A stretch of 64,000 nt of DNA, taken from contig NZ_PPHF01000074.1 in assembly GCF_002904335.1 (NCBI RefSeq), positions 1 through 64,000 of the forward strand, in the 5' to 3' direction. Positions within the stretch are counted from its first letter, which is position 1; each line of letters begins with the position of its first letter. Position numbers and translations under genes: made by a program. This DNA comes from Amycolatopsis sp. CA-126428. GTDB taxonomy: Bacteria > Actinomycetota > Actinomycetes > Mycobacteriales > Pseudonocardiaceae. This document shows, piece by piece, positions 26,054-34,885 of this stretch. Below the pieces are notes generated by a model that was not told the origin of the DNA, did not search any database, and saw nothing but the letters and a program-made list of their open reading frames with translations.

Positions 26054-28651
26054 TCAACGCGGGGCGGCCACCAGCTCGAAGACGTAGTCCTTGAGGAGGG
26101 GCCCGAAGAAACTGTTCCCGGTGATTCGCACCACAGATCGCCCGGGGACGCCCTGAGCCTGCTCGAGGATCTCGCACTTCGCGGCGGGATCGGCCGGCAT
26201 CACCTTCGTGATTTTCGGGGACGCACCGGCCGCCACCGGGATGGTGTACGACGCCGCGCCGGCGTCGAAGCCGCCGATCGTCCGGCCGCCGAGCACGATC
26301 CCGATCGAGAGGGGCCCGGCCGTCGGGACCGGCAGGCCGTTGAACTCCTGCCAGTAGCGCACGCAGGTGTCGCGCCAGGTGCCCGCGTCGGCCTCGTGCG
26401 CGGCGAGCTTGGCCTTCACCTCGGCGAAGCGCCGGGCGTCGACGTGGGGTTCGAGCGAGTCCCACGCCCGGCGCATCCACGACACGTAGTGGACGCCCGT
26501 CTGGTAGCGGTACACCAGTTCGTCCCAGAAGATCCGGCCGGTGCGCAGCCGCCGGTCCCACGGCACGTGGTGGAACCACATCAGCAGGTTTTCGGGCACG
26601 GTCTCGATGTCGCCGTACCGGGCCGCGAGCACCGGGAAGTACTGCGCGGTGAAGCCGCTGCCGGTGGGGGAGCGGTCGTAGCCCAGCCCGGTGTGGTCCG
26701 CCCGGTTGTAGTACACCGGGCTCCAGTCGTCCCGCGCCAGCCGTTCGGCGGGGTTGGGGCCGTAGTGGTCGCTGGAGCGGAACTGGTGCGCGACGCCGAG
26801 CGGGGTCTGGTAGCTCACCAGCGCTTCCCGGGAGCCCATCATCATCGTCACGATGGTCCGGACGGCGAAGTCGCGGTTGCTCCAGGTCAGCCGGACCCAG
26901 TCTTCGGCGATGCCGCGGGCGTCCAGGGTCCAGTCCCACGCCAGCCGGCCGAAGGCGTACAGGTTCGCCTGCGCGAAGTGGTGCCCGGTCAGGTCGTCGG
27001 CGTTGCCGAAGTTGGCCACGCCGACGATGGCGCTGTCCGGGTGGCCCTGGGCCGTGCCGTCCACCACGTGGCCGACCAGGCGCTTCGCCAGCAGCCGGCC
27101 GCGCTCGTCGGTGGCGAACGTGTCGGACTTGAGGACCTCTTCCCACAGTGGGCCGAGGTAGCAGAGCATCGTGTTCTGGCCGGTGTACTCCTGGGTGACC
27201 TGCAGTTCGATGGCCTGGTTGGTGTGTTCCATCCGGCCGAAGAGGGGGTTGGCCGGCTCCCGGGCCTGGTAGTCGAGCGGCCCGTTCTTGGTCTGCAGGA
27301 ACACGTTCGCGGCGAACCGGCCCTTCGTGCCGTCGGGCTGGACCTCCTCGTCGATGGGGCCGAACTCCAGGTAGGCGCGCTTCAGCCGGTCCGCGTCCAC
27401 GTCGGCGTTGTAGACGAAGGTCCGCCAGAAGATCCGCATCCCGAGCGGCGCCACCGCCGCCGCCATCCCGTTGGCCCCGTCACCGTGGTCGTAGCCCAGG
27501 TCTTGGGGCCCCGGCTGGCCTTCGGAGTTCGCCTTGACGGTGAACCCCATGAAGTCGGGGATCGCCGCCTGCAGCTGCCGGGCCCGGCGGGTCCACCAGC
27601 CCTGGAACTCCGCGCTGTAGGGATCCAGCTGTTCCCGCGTGAGGGTGTCCGGCGCGAACCGGGCGTCGGTCGGCGCCGCGTAGTTGATGGAGACGGCCAG
27701 CTTGATCCCGTACGGGCGCAGCGCGTCCGCCAGCGCGGCTTCCTGCTCGATGGCGGCCGCGGTGAGGTAGAAGCTGTTGGCGTTGACGTTGTTGATCGTG
27801 AGGCCGTTGATGCCGACGGACGCCATCGCCCGCGCCGCCACGAGGTACCGGTCGAGGATCACCGGCAGGTTCAGCCCGGCGGAGGCGCCGGTGGCGGTGA
27901 AGTCGAAGATCGCCCCGTTCTCGCCGTTCAGCCCGCCGGTGCCGGCCGGGTTGTTCCCGGCGTAGAGGCGCTCGGTCTCCCAGTAGTTCAGGTGCCGGTG
28001 GTTGATCCGGGGGACCGAGGAGAGGTCCAGGTGGGCGATCGGTTGCTGCGCCTGGAGACGCCGGAGGAAGGCGAATGTCCCGTACAGCGCGGCGACCTCG
28101 GTGTTGCCGGCGATGACGACGGCCCGGTGCCCGCCCCGCGACAGCGAGCGGACGAGGTACCCGTCGGTGCCGAGCGGCGCCAGGTCGCGCGGCGGAACGA
28201 GCCGGCGCACGAGCGGCGAGCTGTCCGGAGTGCCCACGACCACGGCACGGTCGGGAAACCCGCCCCGCACCGGCACCGGCCGCCCCAGCAGGCCGCCGAG
28301 GCCGCGGGCGAGCTCGTCCCGTGCCGCGGCCAAGGTGCTCCGCACCAGGTGCTCGGTGGAGCCGGGGGCCATGCTCAGGTTCGCCGTGTGGCGGTGGACC
28401 AAGGCCTGCTCGGCGTTCTCCACGACGATCGTGCCGAGCGCGGCCCGGTACCGGGCGAGGAGGCCGGGGTCGGCGACCCGCTCGTACCGCAGCCACAGGT
28501 CCGAGCCGTCGTAATCGCCCGGGAAGGCGCCCGGCGGAGCCGCTCGTGCCGGAGCGGCACCGAACATCGAGGTGGCCACGGCAGCTCCGCTGCCGATCAG
28601 GAAGGAACGCCGGCGCAGCCGGCTCTGCTCGTTCTCGTCGCTGAGAGACAC
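26054..28651 (-). CDS. Tat-exported alpha-glucuronidase, glycoside hydrolase family 67
   Basis: 865 residues. A twin-arginine signal (RLRRRSFLIGSGAAVATSMFG) is followed by the GH67 fold. Hallmarks include DLWLRYERV, HLNYWETERLYAG, GINGLTINNVNA, DFMGFTVKANSEGQPGPQ, the NVFLQTKNGPLDYQAREP block and GVANFGNADDLTGHHFAQAN. The enzyme removes 4-O-methyl-glucuronic acid from xylan-derived oligosaccharides. The GTG at 28651 begins the Tat peptide; upstream in-frame sequence holds the promoter and is not coding. Confidence 0.93.
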   Translation of the reverse strand: MSLSDENEQSRLRRRSFLIGSGAAVATSMFGAAPARAAPPGAFPGDYDGSDLWLRYERVADPGLLARYRAALGTIVVENAEQALVHRHTANLSMAPGSTEHLVRSTLAAARDELARGLGGLLGRPVPVRGGFPDRAVVVGTPDSSPLVRRLVPPRDLAPLGTDGYLVRSLSRGGHRAVVIAGNTEVAALYGTFAFLRRLQAQQPIAHLDLSSVPRINHRHLNYWETERLYAGNNPAGTGGLNGENGAIFDFTATGASAGLNLPVILDRYLVAARAMASVGINGLTINNVNANSFYLTAAAIEQEAALADALRPYGIKLAVSINYAAPTDARFAPDTLTREQLDPYSAEFQGWWTRRARQLQAAIPDFMGFTVKANSEGQPGPQDLGYDHGDGANGMAAAVAPLGMRIFWRTFVYNADVDADRLKRAYLEFGPIDEEVQPDGTKGRFAANVFLQTKNGPLDYQAREPANPLFGRMEHTNQAIELQVTQEYTGQNTMLCYLGPLWEEVLKSDTFATDERGRLLAKRLVGHVVDGTAQGHPDSAIVGVANFGNADDLTGHHFAQANLYAFGRLAWDWTLDARGIAEDWVRLTWSNRDFAVRTIVTMMMGSREALVSYQTPLGVAHQFRSSDHYGPNPAERLARDDWSPVYYNRADHTGLGYDRSPTGSGFTAQYFPVLAARYGDIETVPENLLMWFHHVPWDRRLRTGRIFWDELVYRYQTGVHYVSWMRRAWDSLEPHVDARRFAEVKAKLAAHEADAGTWRDTCVRYWQEFNGLPVPTAGPLSIGIVLGGRTIGGFDAGAASYTIPVAAGASPKITKVMPADPAAKCEILEQAQGVPGRSVVRITGNSFFGPLLKDYVFELVAAPR

Positions 28652-28693
28652 CGTGCCCCCATCGTGTGCACGAGTATTCAGTTCGGTTCTCGC

Positions 28694-28723
28694 ACTATCG
28701 CGGGCGGGGTTCCACGCTGTCAA
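28694..28723 (-). promoter_or_regulatory. Promoter of the alpha-glucuronidase gene
   Basis: On the minus strand a consensus -35 TTGACA (28723-28718) and -10 GATAGT (28699-28694) are 18 bp apart, giving a leader of roughly 35 bases before the GTG. Confidence 0.65.
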
Positions 28724-28748
28724 GAATTGGCGATATACCAGGGAATCT

Positions 28749-28759
28749 CGAAAGTTTCG
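28749..28759 (-). promoter_or_regulatory. Xylan-type CGAAACTTTCG operator
   Basis: The minus strand reads CGAAACTTTCG, a symmetric element reported in promoters of Streptomyces xylanase genes and close to the CGAA-N-TTCG site of the LacI-type repressor BxlR. It sits 26 bases upstream of the -35 of the alpha-glucuronidase gene, a xylan-debranching enzyme, so function and site agree. Confidence 0.6.
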
Positions 28760-28799
28760 GCGTGTCGGGGGCAGCGTGCTCCGGCCCCGATGATCGGCC

Positions 28800-31700
28800 G
28801 TGTCAGACTTCGCGGCGATGCTCACCCCAGCCGATCTCGCCGACCTGCTCGATTGTGAACACCGCAGCATCCTCCTCCAGGCGCTGGCCGCGGACCTGCC
28901 GGGAGCGCCGCGGCCCGCGCCCGCCGAGCCGGACCCGCGGCGCGGGCACGCGACGGCGATGCTCGCCGGATTCCGCGCCGGCGGGCGCGAGGTCGCCGAG
29001 ATCGACGTCCAGGACACCGCGCTCGCCGCGAAGGCGACGGAGGAGGCGTTGCGGTCCGGGGTCCCGGTGCTCCACCGGGCCGTCTTCCTCGACGGCGAGT
29101 TCTCGGCGCAGGCGGACTTCCTCGTCCAGGACGGCGAAGGCCGCTACGAGGTCTACGACGCGACGCCGGTCCGGCAGGCGACGCCGGCCGCGGTGGTCCG
29201 GCTGACGGCGTGCGCCGACGCGCTCACCCGCGCCGGCTGGCCGGCCGGGCCGCACCTGCACCTCCGGCTGACCGACGGCGGCACCCGGACGCTGCGCGTC
29301 GAGGACTTCCGGCCGCTGGTGGACCGGCTGCGGACCCGGCTGGCCGCCCGTCCGCCGCGGCTGCCGGTGCCGCTGTGGGCCGACGAACGCCCGGCCTGCG
29401 CCGGCTGCGGCTTCGCCCGGCACTGCGCGTCGGCCAGGGAAGCCGACCGGGACCTCTCGCTCGTCGCCGGGATGCGCGGCGACCAGCGCCGCAAGCTGGT
29501 CGCCGCCGGGCTCGGCTCGATCGACGCACTGGCCGCGGCCGGCCCGGCCGACCGGCCGCGGGACCTGTCCGTGACGGCGTTCGCGACCCTGCGCGCCCAG
29601 GCCGCGCTGCAGGTCCGGCAGGACACCACCGGCGAGGTCGCCTACGAGGTCGTCGACCCCGGCGAGCTGGCCGCCCTGCCGGCCCCCGCCCCGGGCGACG
29701 TGTTCGTCGACCTGGCCGGCGACCCGCACGCCCTCGCCGGCGAGGGCCTCGAGTACCTGTTCGGCGCGGTCGGTGACCGGGAGTTCACGCCGTTCTGGGC
29801 GCACAGCCGCGCCCAGGAGCGGCGGGCGTTCGAGGAGTTCGTCGACTTCGCCGCGGCGCGGGTCGCCGAGCACCCGGGCTCGCACGTCTACCACTACGCG
29901 CCGTACGAAGTCACCGCGATCAAGCGGCTGGCGGCGGTGCACGGCACCCGCGAGGAGACCGTCGACCACCTGCTGCGCAGCGGCGCGGTCGTCGACCTGC
30001 ACGCGGTCGTGCGCAAGGCGCTGCGGGTGTCGCAGCGGTCGTACTCGATCCGGCACCTCGAGCCGCTCTACCAGCCCGGCGCCCGCGGGAAGACCGCCGT
30101 GTCCGACGTCGAGGCGTACGAGGAGTACCTGGCGCTGGCGCAGTCCGGCGAGCCGCAACGCGCCGACGAGGTCCTGCGCCGCATCGGCGAGAACACCGAG
30201 GACGACTGCGTCTCCGCGCAACGGCTGTTCGAATTCCTGCACCGGGTCCGCGCCGAGGCGGGCATCGACGTCCCGGAGCCGGCCGAGGAATCCGCCGAGG
30301 ACGCGCTGCTGCGCGCGGCCGAGGAGGACGTCGCCGCCGAGCGGCGCGCCGAACGGGCCGCCCTGCTGGCCGCGCTGGTCGACCCCCTGCTCGACGGGCT
30401 GCCGGACGATCCGGGCCGGTTCACCGCCGACGAGCGCGCCCGTGCGCTGCTGGCGGCGTCCGTCGGCTACCACCGCCGTGAGACGAACCCGGCGTGGTGG
30501 GAGTACTTCCGCCAGCTCGCCGCGCCGCTCGGTGACCTCGAGGTGGACACCGCCTGCGCCGTGCCGGTCTCGTTGGAAGCGGGGGAGTGGGTGCCCCCGG
30601 CCGGGCGGGCGCGCACCGCGAAGCGGACGCTGCTGCTCGCGTGCGACCCCGACCGGCCGCACCCGTTCGCCCCCGGCGACGACGTGCGGCTGCGCTACGG
30701 CGACACCGCCCGCGACGCGAAGGTCGTCGCCGCGTCCGCCGTCGAGCTGACGCTGGAGGAGAGCAGCCCGCCGGACGCGACCACGAACGACCGGCCGAGC
30801 GCGGTGCTGCCGGGCAGCCCGGTGCGGCCGTCACCCAAGGACGAGGCGGTCGCCGACCTCGCGCGCCTGGTCGTCGACACGCTCCCGGAGCTGCCGCGGC
30901 ACCCCGGCGTCGACCTGCTCCGGCGCACCCCGCCGCGGCTGCGCGGCTGCGCGGCGCTGCCCGAGCCGGGGGAGGACCTGGTGGCCACGGTGATCGAGGC
31001 GGTCGACGCGCTCGACGGCTCGGCGCTCGCCGTCCAGGGGCCGCCAGGGGCGGGCAAGACCTACCTCGCCGGCCGGCTCATCGCCCGGCTCGTGCGCGCG
31101 GGGCGGACCGTCGCGGTCACCTCGACCAGCCACAAGGCCGTGGAGAACGTGCTGAGCGCGGCCAAGAAGAGCGCGCCGGAGCTGCCGTGCGCCAAGCGCG
31201 CGAAGCGGACGCCGGACCCGGCGGCGCCCTGGGACCAGCCGAAGAGCAACCCGGCGCTGGTGAAGTGGCGCGAAGAGCACGACACCGGGCACCTGGTCGG
31301 CGGGACGGCGTGGACGTTCGCCAACGCCGCGGTCCGCGAGGAGCCCTTCGACCTGCTGATCATCGACGAGGCCGGCCAGTTCGCCCTCGCCGACGCGCTC
31401 GCGGTGTCGATGTGCGCGAAGAACGTCCTGCTGCTCGGTGATCCGCAGCAGCTGCCCCAGGTGGTGCAGGGCACGCACCCCGCGGGCGCCGAGGCCTCGG
31501 CCCTGGGTCACCTGATCGGGGACGCCGACATCATGCCGGCGTCGCTCGGGTACTTCCTCGACGAGACACGGCGCATGCACCCGGCCGTCTGCGAACCGGT
31601 GTCGAACCTGTCCTACGCCGGCCGGCTGCACGCCCATCCCTCGGCCGCGGACCGCGCCTTGGCCGGGGTCGCGGCGGGGCTGTACCTGGCCGAGGTGGAG

Positions 31701-32213
31701 CACCAGGGCAACACCACCCGTTCGGTGGCGGAAGCCGCCGAGGTGGTGCGGCTCGTGTCCGAAGTGCACGGTCGCTTGTGGACCGACCACGGGCCGGCCC
31801 GGCCACTGGGCGATCACGACATCCTCGTTGTGGCGCCCTACAACCTCCAGGCCCGGACCGTGACCCGGGCACTGGAGGAGGCCGGGTTCCCGGGGGTCAG
31901 GGTGGGCACGGTCGACCGCTTCCAGGGCCAGGAGGCACCCGTGGTGATCGCGACGATGACGTCGTCGTCGGCGGTCGACCTGCCGCGCGGCCTCGACTTC
32001 CTGTTGTCGCGCAACCGGTTGAACGTGGCGTTGTCGCGGGCGCAGGCGCTGGCCGTCCTGGTGTGCTCACCCCGGCTCGTCGAGGCGGACATCCGGACGG
32101 TGGACCAGCTGCGCCTGGTCGCGGGCATGATCGGCTTGATGACGGCGGCGCGGCCGTGGCCGGCCGGTCAGCTGGGTGGTTCGATTTCGCCGGCGTCTTC
32201 GTCGACGTCCTGA
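28800..32213 (+). CDS. TM0106-family RecB-like nuclease / SF1 helicase fusion
   Basis: 1137 residues. The N-terminal third is RecB/Cas4-like with a cysteine cluster (CAGCGFARHC near 200). The middle has a DnaQ/RNase H-like region (VFVDLAGDP, LEYLFGAVGD near 300). The C-terminal half is a Superfamily 1 helicase: Walker A GPPGAGKT near 747, IIDEAGQ, LLGDPQQLPQV, VGTVDRFQGQEA and LNVALSRA. Such proteins are predicted DNA-repair enzymes. The expected nuclease motif after YEVYDA lacks a lysine, and the DxE-type site reads D-L-A, so both nuclease centres may be inactive. It starts at GTG 28800 without a clear ribosome site. Confidence 0.85.
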   Translation: MSDFAAMLTPADLADLLDCEHRSILLQALAADLPGAPRPAPAEPDPRRGHATAMLAGFRAGGREVAEIDVQDTALAAKATEEALRSGVPVLHRAVFLDGEFSAQADFLVQDGEGRYEVYDATPVRQATPAAVVRLTACADALTRAGWPAGPHLHLRLTDGGTRTLRVEDFRPLVDRLRTRLAARPPRLPVPLWADERPACAGCGFARHCASAREADRDLSLVAGMRGDQRRKLVAAGLGSIDALAAAGPADRPRDLSVTAFATLRAQAALQVRQDTTGEVAYEVVDPGELAALPAPAPGDVFVDLAGDPHALAGEGLEYLFGAVGDREFTPFWAHSRAQERRAFEEFVDFAAARVAEHPGSHVYHYAPYEVTAIKRLAAVHGTREETVDHLLRSGAVVDLHAVVRKALRVSQRSYSIRHLEPLYQPGARGKTAVSDVEAYEEYLALAQSGEPQRADEVLRRIGENTEDDCVSAQRLFEFLHRVRAEAGIDVPEPAEESAEDALLRAAEEDVAAERRAERAALLAALVDPLLDGLPDDPGRFTADERARALLAASVGYHRRETNPAWWEYFRQLAAPLGDLEVDTACAVPVSLEAGEWVPPAGRARTAKRTLLLACDPDRPHPFAPGDDVRLRYGDTARDAKVVAASAVELTLEESSPPDATTNDRPSAVLPGSPVRPSPKDEAVADLARLVVDTLPELPRHPGVDLLRRTPPRLRGCAALPEPGEDLVATVIEAVDALDGSALAVQGPPGAGKTYLAGRLIARLVRAGRTVAVTSTSHKAVENVLSAAKKSAPELPCAKRAKRTPDPAAPWDQPKSNPALVKWREEHDTGHLVGGTAWTFANAAVREEPFDLLIIDEAGQFALADALAVSMCAKNVLLLGDPQQLPQVVQGTHPAGAEASALGHLIGDADIMPASLGYFLDETRRMHPAVCEPVSNLSYAGRLHAHPSAADRALAGVAAGLYLAEVEHQGNTTRSVAEAAEVVRLVSEVHGRLWTDHGPARPLGDHDILVVAPYNLQARTVTRALEEAGFPGVRVGTVDRFQGQEAPVVIATMTSSSAVDLPRGLDFLLSRNRLNVALSRAQALAVLVCSPRLVEADIRTVDQLRLVAGMIGLMTAARPWPAGQLGGSISPASSSTS

Positions 32214-32332
32214 GAGCCGGGCTGCTTCCGCCGCCGGTCGGCTTCGGGGATTTCCACGTCGAGGTCGAGCTCCGGGGTGCCGGGCGGGGCCGGCGCGTCG
32301 GGCGTCAGGGGGCGGTTCTCGGATTCGCTCAT
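32168..32332 (-). CDS. Small acidic hypothetical protein
   Basis: 54 residues starting MSESENRPLTPDAPAPPGTP and ending DEDAGEIEPPS; Asp/Glu and Pro rich, with no hydrophobic core, probably disordered. The last 46 bases overlap the end of the convergent helicase gene. Third codon positions are almost all G or C, as in coding DNA here, but the ribosome site is weak. The nearby gene at 33439 encodes a similar acidic, Pro-rich protein. Confidence 0.5.
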   Translation of the reverse strand: MSESENRPLTPDAPAPPGTPELDLDVEIPEADRRRKQPGSQDVDEDAGEIEPPS

Positions 32333-32540
32333 GGCAGGCGGTTACCCCGGCGGGTGGTGATCGAAGCCCGGGGCCCTCGGGCGGTGGGCAGCTCGATGCG
32401 CGGGCTGGCGGGGAAGCCCGCCTGAACTTCGCCTCGGCGGTGCCGAGCCGCTGTCCGGGGACCCGGAAGCACCCGGATCCCGCCGCCGGCGGGCGCGCGA
32501 ACGCGGGATAGCCGGCGCCGGCCCGGGGTACCCGGTTCGG

Positions 32541-33704
32541 GTGCCCCTGCCCGCCGGAATCGCCGCCTTCCTCCCCGGAACGGGAGTCGCCGCGGCCGCC
32601 GCCGTCATGTTCGCCGTCGGCTCGGTGCTGCAGCACGAGGCCGCTTCGAGCAGCGCGCACGCCCATGGCCTCGACCTCCGCCTGCTGGTGACGCGTCCGA
32701 AGTGGGTGGCCGGGCAGAGCGCCACCGTGCTGGGCACCCTGCTGCAGGTGGTCGCGCTGGCCCTGGCTCCGGTCTCCATCGTGCAACCGGTGCTGGCCGG
32801 GGGACTGGTCATCGCGCTGGCGATCCGTTCGGTGCGCGACCGGTGCCTGCCGTCCCGCCTCGAGGGGATCGGCGCCGTCTGCACCTGCGGTGGCCTGGCC
32901 GTCTTCCTGGTCGCGGCCCGCCCGGCCGCCGGCACCGGCGACCACCTGCCACCGTGGTTCGCCGTCGCCGCCGCGGTGCTCGTGGCGGCGGGCGTGGTCG
33001 CCGGGGCCGGCCGGACCGGGCGCGGGCCGCGAGGCGCGCTGGCGTGCGGGGCGGCGGCCGGGATGGCGGCGGGGATCGCGGCGGTGCTGATCTCCGCGGC
33101 GGTGAAGACGTTCGAGGAACGCGGGCTGAGGGCCACCCTGACCGGCACCGCGCTGTGGGCCGCCCTCGCCGTCGCGGTCATCGCGCAGTTCGGCAGCCAG
33201 CAGGCCTACGCCCGCGGTGCGCTGTCGTGGTCGATGCCGGCCTTGGTGCTGCTCGACCCCCTCGCGGCCGTGCCCGCCGCCCGGCTCCTGACGGGGGAGC
33301 GCCTCGAACCGGGGCACGCTGTCGTGTGGGTCCCGGCCGCGGCGGTGGCGGTCGTGGGTGTGGTCCTCCTGGCCCGGACCGGGGAAGGCTGCCGCCGGCC
33401 GGTGTTTCGCCGTCGCGTCAGCGGGAAGCCCGGGGAACATGACCGGACCCGACCAGAGCTACGACCCGCCGCACGACACCGGCCCGCCCGACGCCGTCGA
33501 GACGGACCCGGCCGCGCTGAACAGCGCCGAGGACCTCGACGAGGACCGGATCCGCGCCGACCCGCTCGAGGAGGGCATGGATCCCCCGGAACACTGGTCG
33601 GGCGTGACGAAGTACGGGATGACCCCGTGGGAGCAGGCCCACCCGCGCGGACTGGGCGACCGCATCCGCGAAGAGATCCCGGAGCCGGCGGCCGAGATTC
33701 CTGA
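32541..33704 (+). CDS. DMT-superfamily (NIPA-like) membrane transporter with aberrant C-terminus
   Basis: About nine hydrophobic segments span residues 8-280, including VLGTLLQVVALALAPVSIVQPVLAGGLVIALAI and AVVWVPAAAVAVVGVVLLA, as in NIPA-like/EamA transporters. After residue 285 the frame turns into Arg/Pro-rich sequence and runs 265 bases into the next gene. One extra G near 33390 would restore a frame that stops at 33442, overlapping the next ATG in an ATGA. The natural product therefore probably ends at 33442, and this copy has a 1-base deletion or a sequence error. Confidence 0.7.
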   Translation: MPLPAGIAAFLPGTGVAAAAAVMFAVGSVLQHEAASSSAHAHGLDLRLLVTRPKWVAGQSATVLGTLLQVVALALAPVSIVQPVLAGGLVIALAIRSVRDRCLPSRLEGIGAVCTCGGLAVFLVAARPAAGTGDHLPPWFAVAAAVLVAAGVVAGAGRTGRGPRGALACGAAAGMAAGIAAVLISAAVKTFEERGLRATLTGTALWAALAVAVIAQFGSQQAYARGALSWSMPALVLLDPLAAVPAARLLTGERLEPGHAVVWVPAAAVAVVGVVLLARTGEGCRRPVFRRRVSGKPGEHDRTRPELRPAARHRPARRRRDGPGRAEQRRGPRRGPDPRRPARGGHGSPGTLVGRDEVRDDPVGAGPPARTGRPHPRRDPGAGGRDS

Positions 33705-33921
33705 CCCGGCGGCCGAGATCCGTTCCGGCATCGACCCCGACGCGGGCGTGCCGGAGGACCCGGACACGGGCGTGAAGCCGGAGCAGCCGATCCAGCTCGA
33801 ACCGGTCGAGGGCGACGGCCCGCCGCTCGACCGGGAGGCGGACGAGGTGGCCGTGGACGCGGGTCCGGCCGTGGCCGCCGGACCGGAGCAGGCCGCCCTG
33901 CACGTCGAAGAAGAACGCTGA
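33439..33921 (+). CDS. Acidic Pro-rich hypothetical protein
   Basis: 160 residues, very rich in Asp, Glu and Pro, with internal near-repeats (EPAAEIPDPAAEIRSGIDP). One conserved-looking block is EHWSGVTKYGMTPWEQAHPRGLGDRIREE, which resembles a motif common in small actinobacterial proteins of unknown role. The ATG follows GGGGAA. The transporter frame overlaps its 5' half; codon bias clearly favours this frame after 33439. Confidence 0.75.
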   Translation: MTGPDQSYDPPHDTGPPDAVETDPAALNSAEDLDEDRIRADPLEEGMDPPEHWSGVTKYGMTPWEQAHPRGLGDRIREEIPEPAAEIPDPAAEIRSGIDPDAGVPEDPDTGVKPEQPIQLEPVEGDGPPLDREADEVAVDAGPAVAAGPEQAALHVEEER

Positions 33922-34033
33922 GCCTGGTCGGCATCGCCGCCGCGCGTGCCGCTCGCCGTCGTGGACCGGCAGGTCCGGACTGACCGCCGAACGGGGGTGC
34001 CCCGCGCCGCCCGATGCTGATAACACTCTGCGC

Positions 34034-34885
34034 GTGACCATGGACACGATCGACCTGCACAGCATCAACCCGTGGGAGGTCTCCTTCCTGCGCGAGGAGG
34101 TCGGCGCCTACTTCACCCACGGCGTCGAACTCGCCCCCGGGGCGACCGTCCTCGACGTCGGCGCGAACGTCGGCGTCTTCTCCGCGGCGGTGTACGAGCG
34201 GCTGGACGGCGACGTGCGGATCTACGCGTTCGAGCCGCTCCCGCCGCTGCACGCGACGCTGGAGCGCAACGGCCGCGACTTCTTCGGCGGCCGGCTGACC
34301 GCGTTGCCCTACGGGCTGGCGGCCGGCGAAGACGAGCTCGACTTCAGCTACTTCCCGGCGGCGACCATCTTCTCGTCGTCGTGGCGCGACGCCGCGAACG
34401 TCGAGGACGAGCGGCGGCGGGTCACGGCCAGCGTCGTCGAGATGATCCGCCGGGGCGGGCTGGGCGCGGGGCTCCGCCGGGTGCCCGCGCCGATCCTGCG
34501 GGGGGTCGTCGGGCGCAAGCTGAAGGTGATGCGGGAGCTCGAAACGCACCGGGTCCGGGTCCGGCCGTTGTCGGCGGTGCTCGACGAGCAGGGCATCGAG
34601 CGCGTCGACCTGCTGAAGGTCGACGTCGAAGGCGCCGAGCTCGACGTGCTGCGCGGGCTCGAAGACCGGCACTGGCCGCTGGTCCGGCAGGCCGTCGTCG
34701 AGGTCGAAGGGTGGCGGCGCCACCGCGACACCGTGCGCGAGGTCTTCGCCGCGCGCGGCTTCACGGTCGAGGCCGTGCAGGACCCGGTCCAGGAGGCCGC
34801 CGACATCGGGATGGTGTTCGCGGTTCGTCAACGGCGGTATTCGAGCCAGTCGAGGTTGATCGCGCCGGTGTCGCCCGGCGCGTAG
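34034..34885 (+). CDS. FkbM-family SAM-dependent methyltransferase
   Basis: 283 residues. SAM-binding motif VLDVGANVGVFSAAVYERL, acidic loop YAFEPLPPLH and the FkbM signature LLKVDVEGAELDVLRGL are all present. The family O-methylates sugars or metabolites. A TAACAC hexamer ends 7 bases before the GTG at 34034, suggesting a leaderless message; ATG 34040 is an alternative. The last 58 bases overlap the convergent glycosidase gene. No biosynthetic neighbours indicate the substrate. Confidence 0.88.
   Translation: MTMDTIDLHSINPWEVSFLREEVGAYFTHGVELAPGATVLDVGANVGVFSAAVYERLDGDVRIYAFEPLPPLHATLERNGRDFFGGRLTALPYGLAAGEDELDFSYFPAATIFSSSWRDAANVEDERRRVTASVVEMIRRGGLGAGLRRVPAPILRGVVGRKLKVMRELETHRVRVRPLSAVLDEQGIERVDLLKVDVEGAELDVLRGLEDRHWPLVRQAVVEVEGWRRHRDTVREVFAARGFTVEAVQDPVQEAADIGMVFAVRQRRYSSQSRLIAPVSPGA

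Noticed and set aside
25736..28858. 1040-codon plus-strand frame opposite the alpha-glucuronidase
   Set aside because: Antisense shadow; the minus strand encodes a clear GH67 enzyme.
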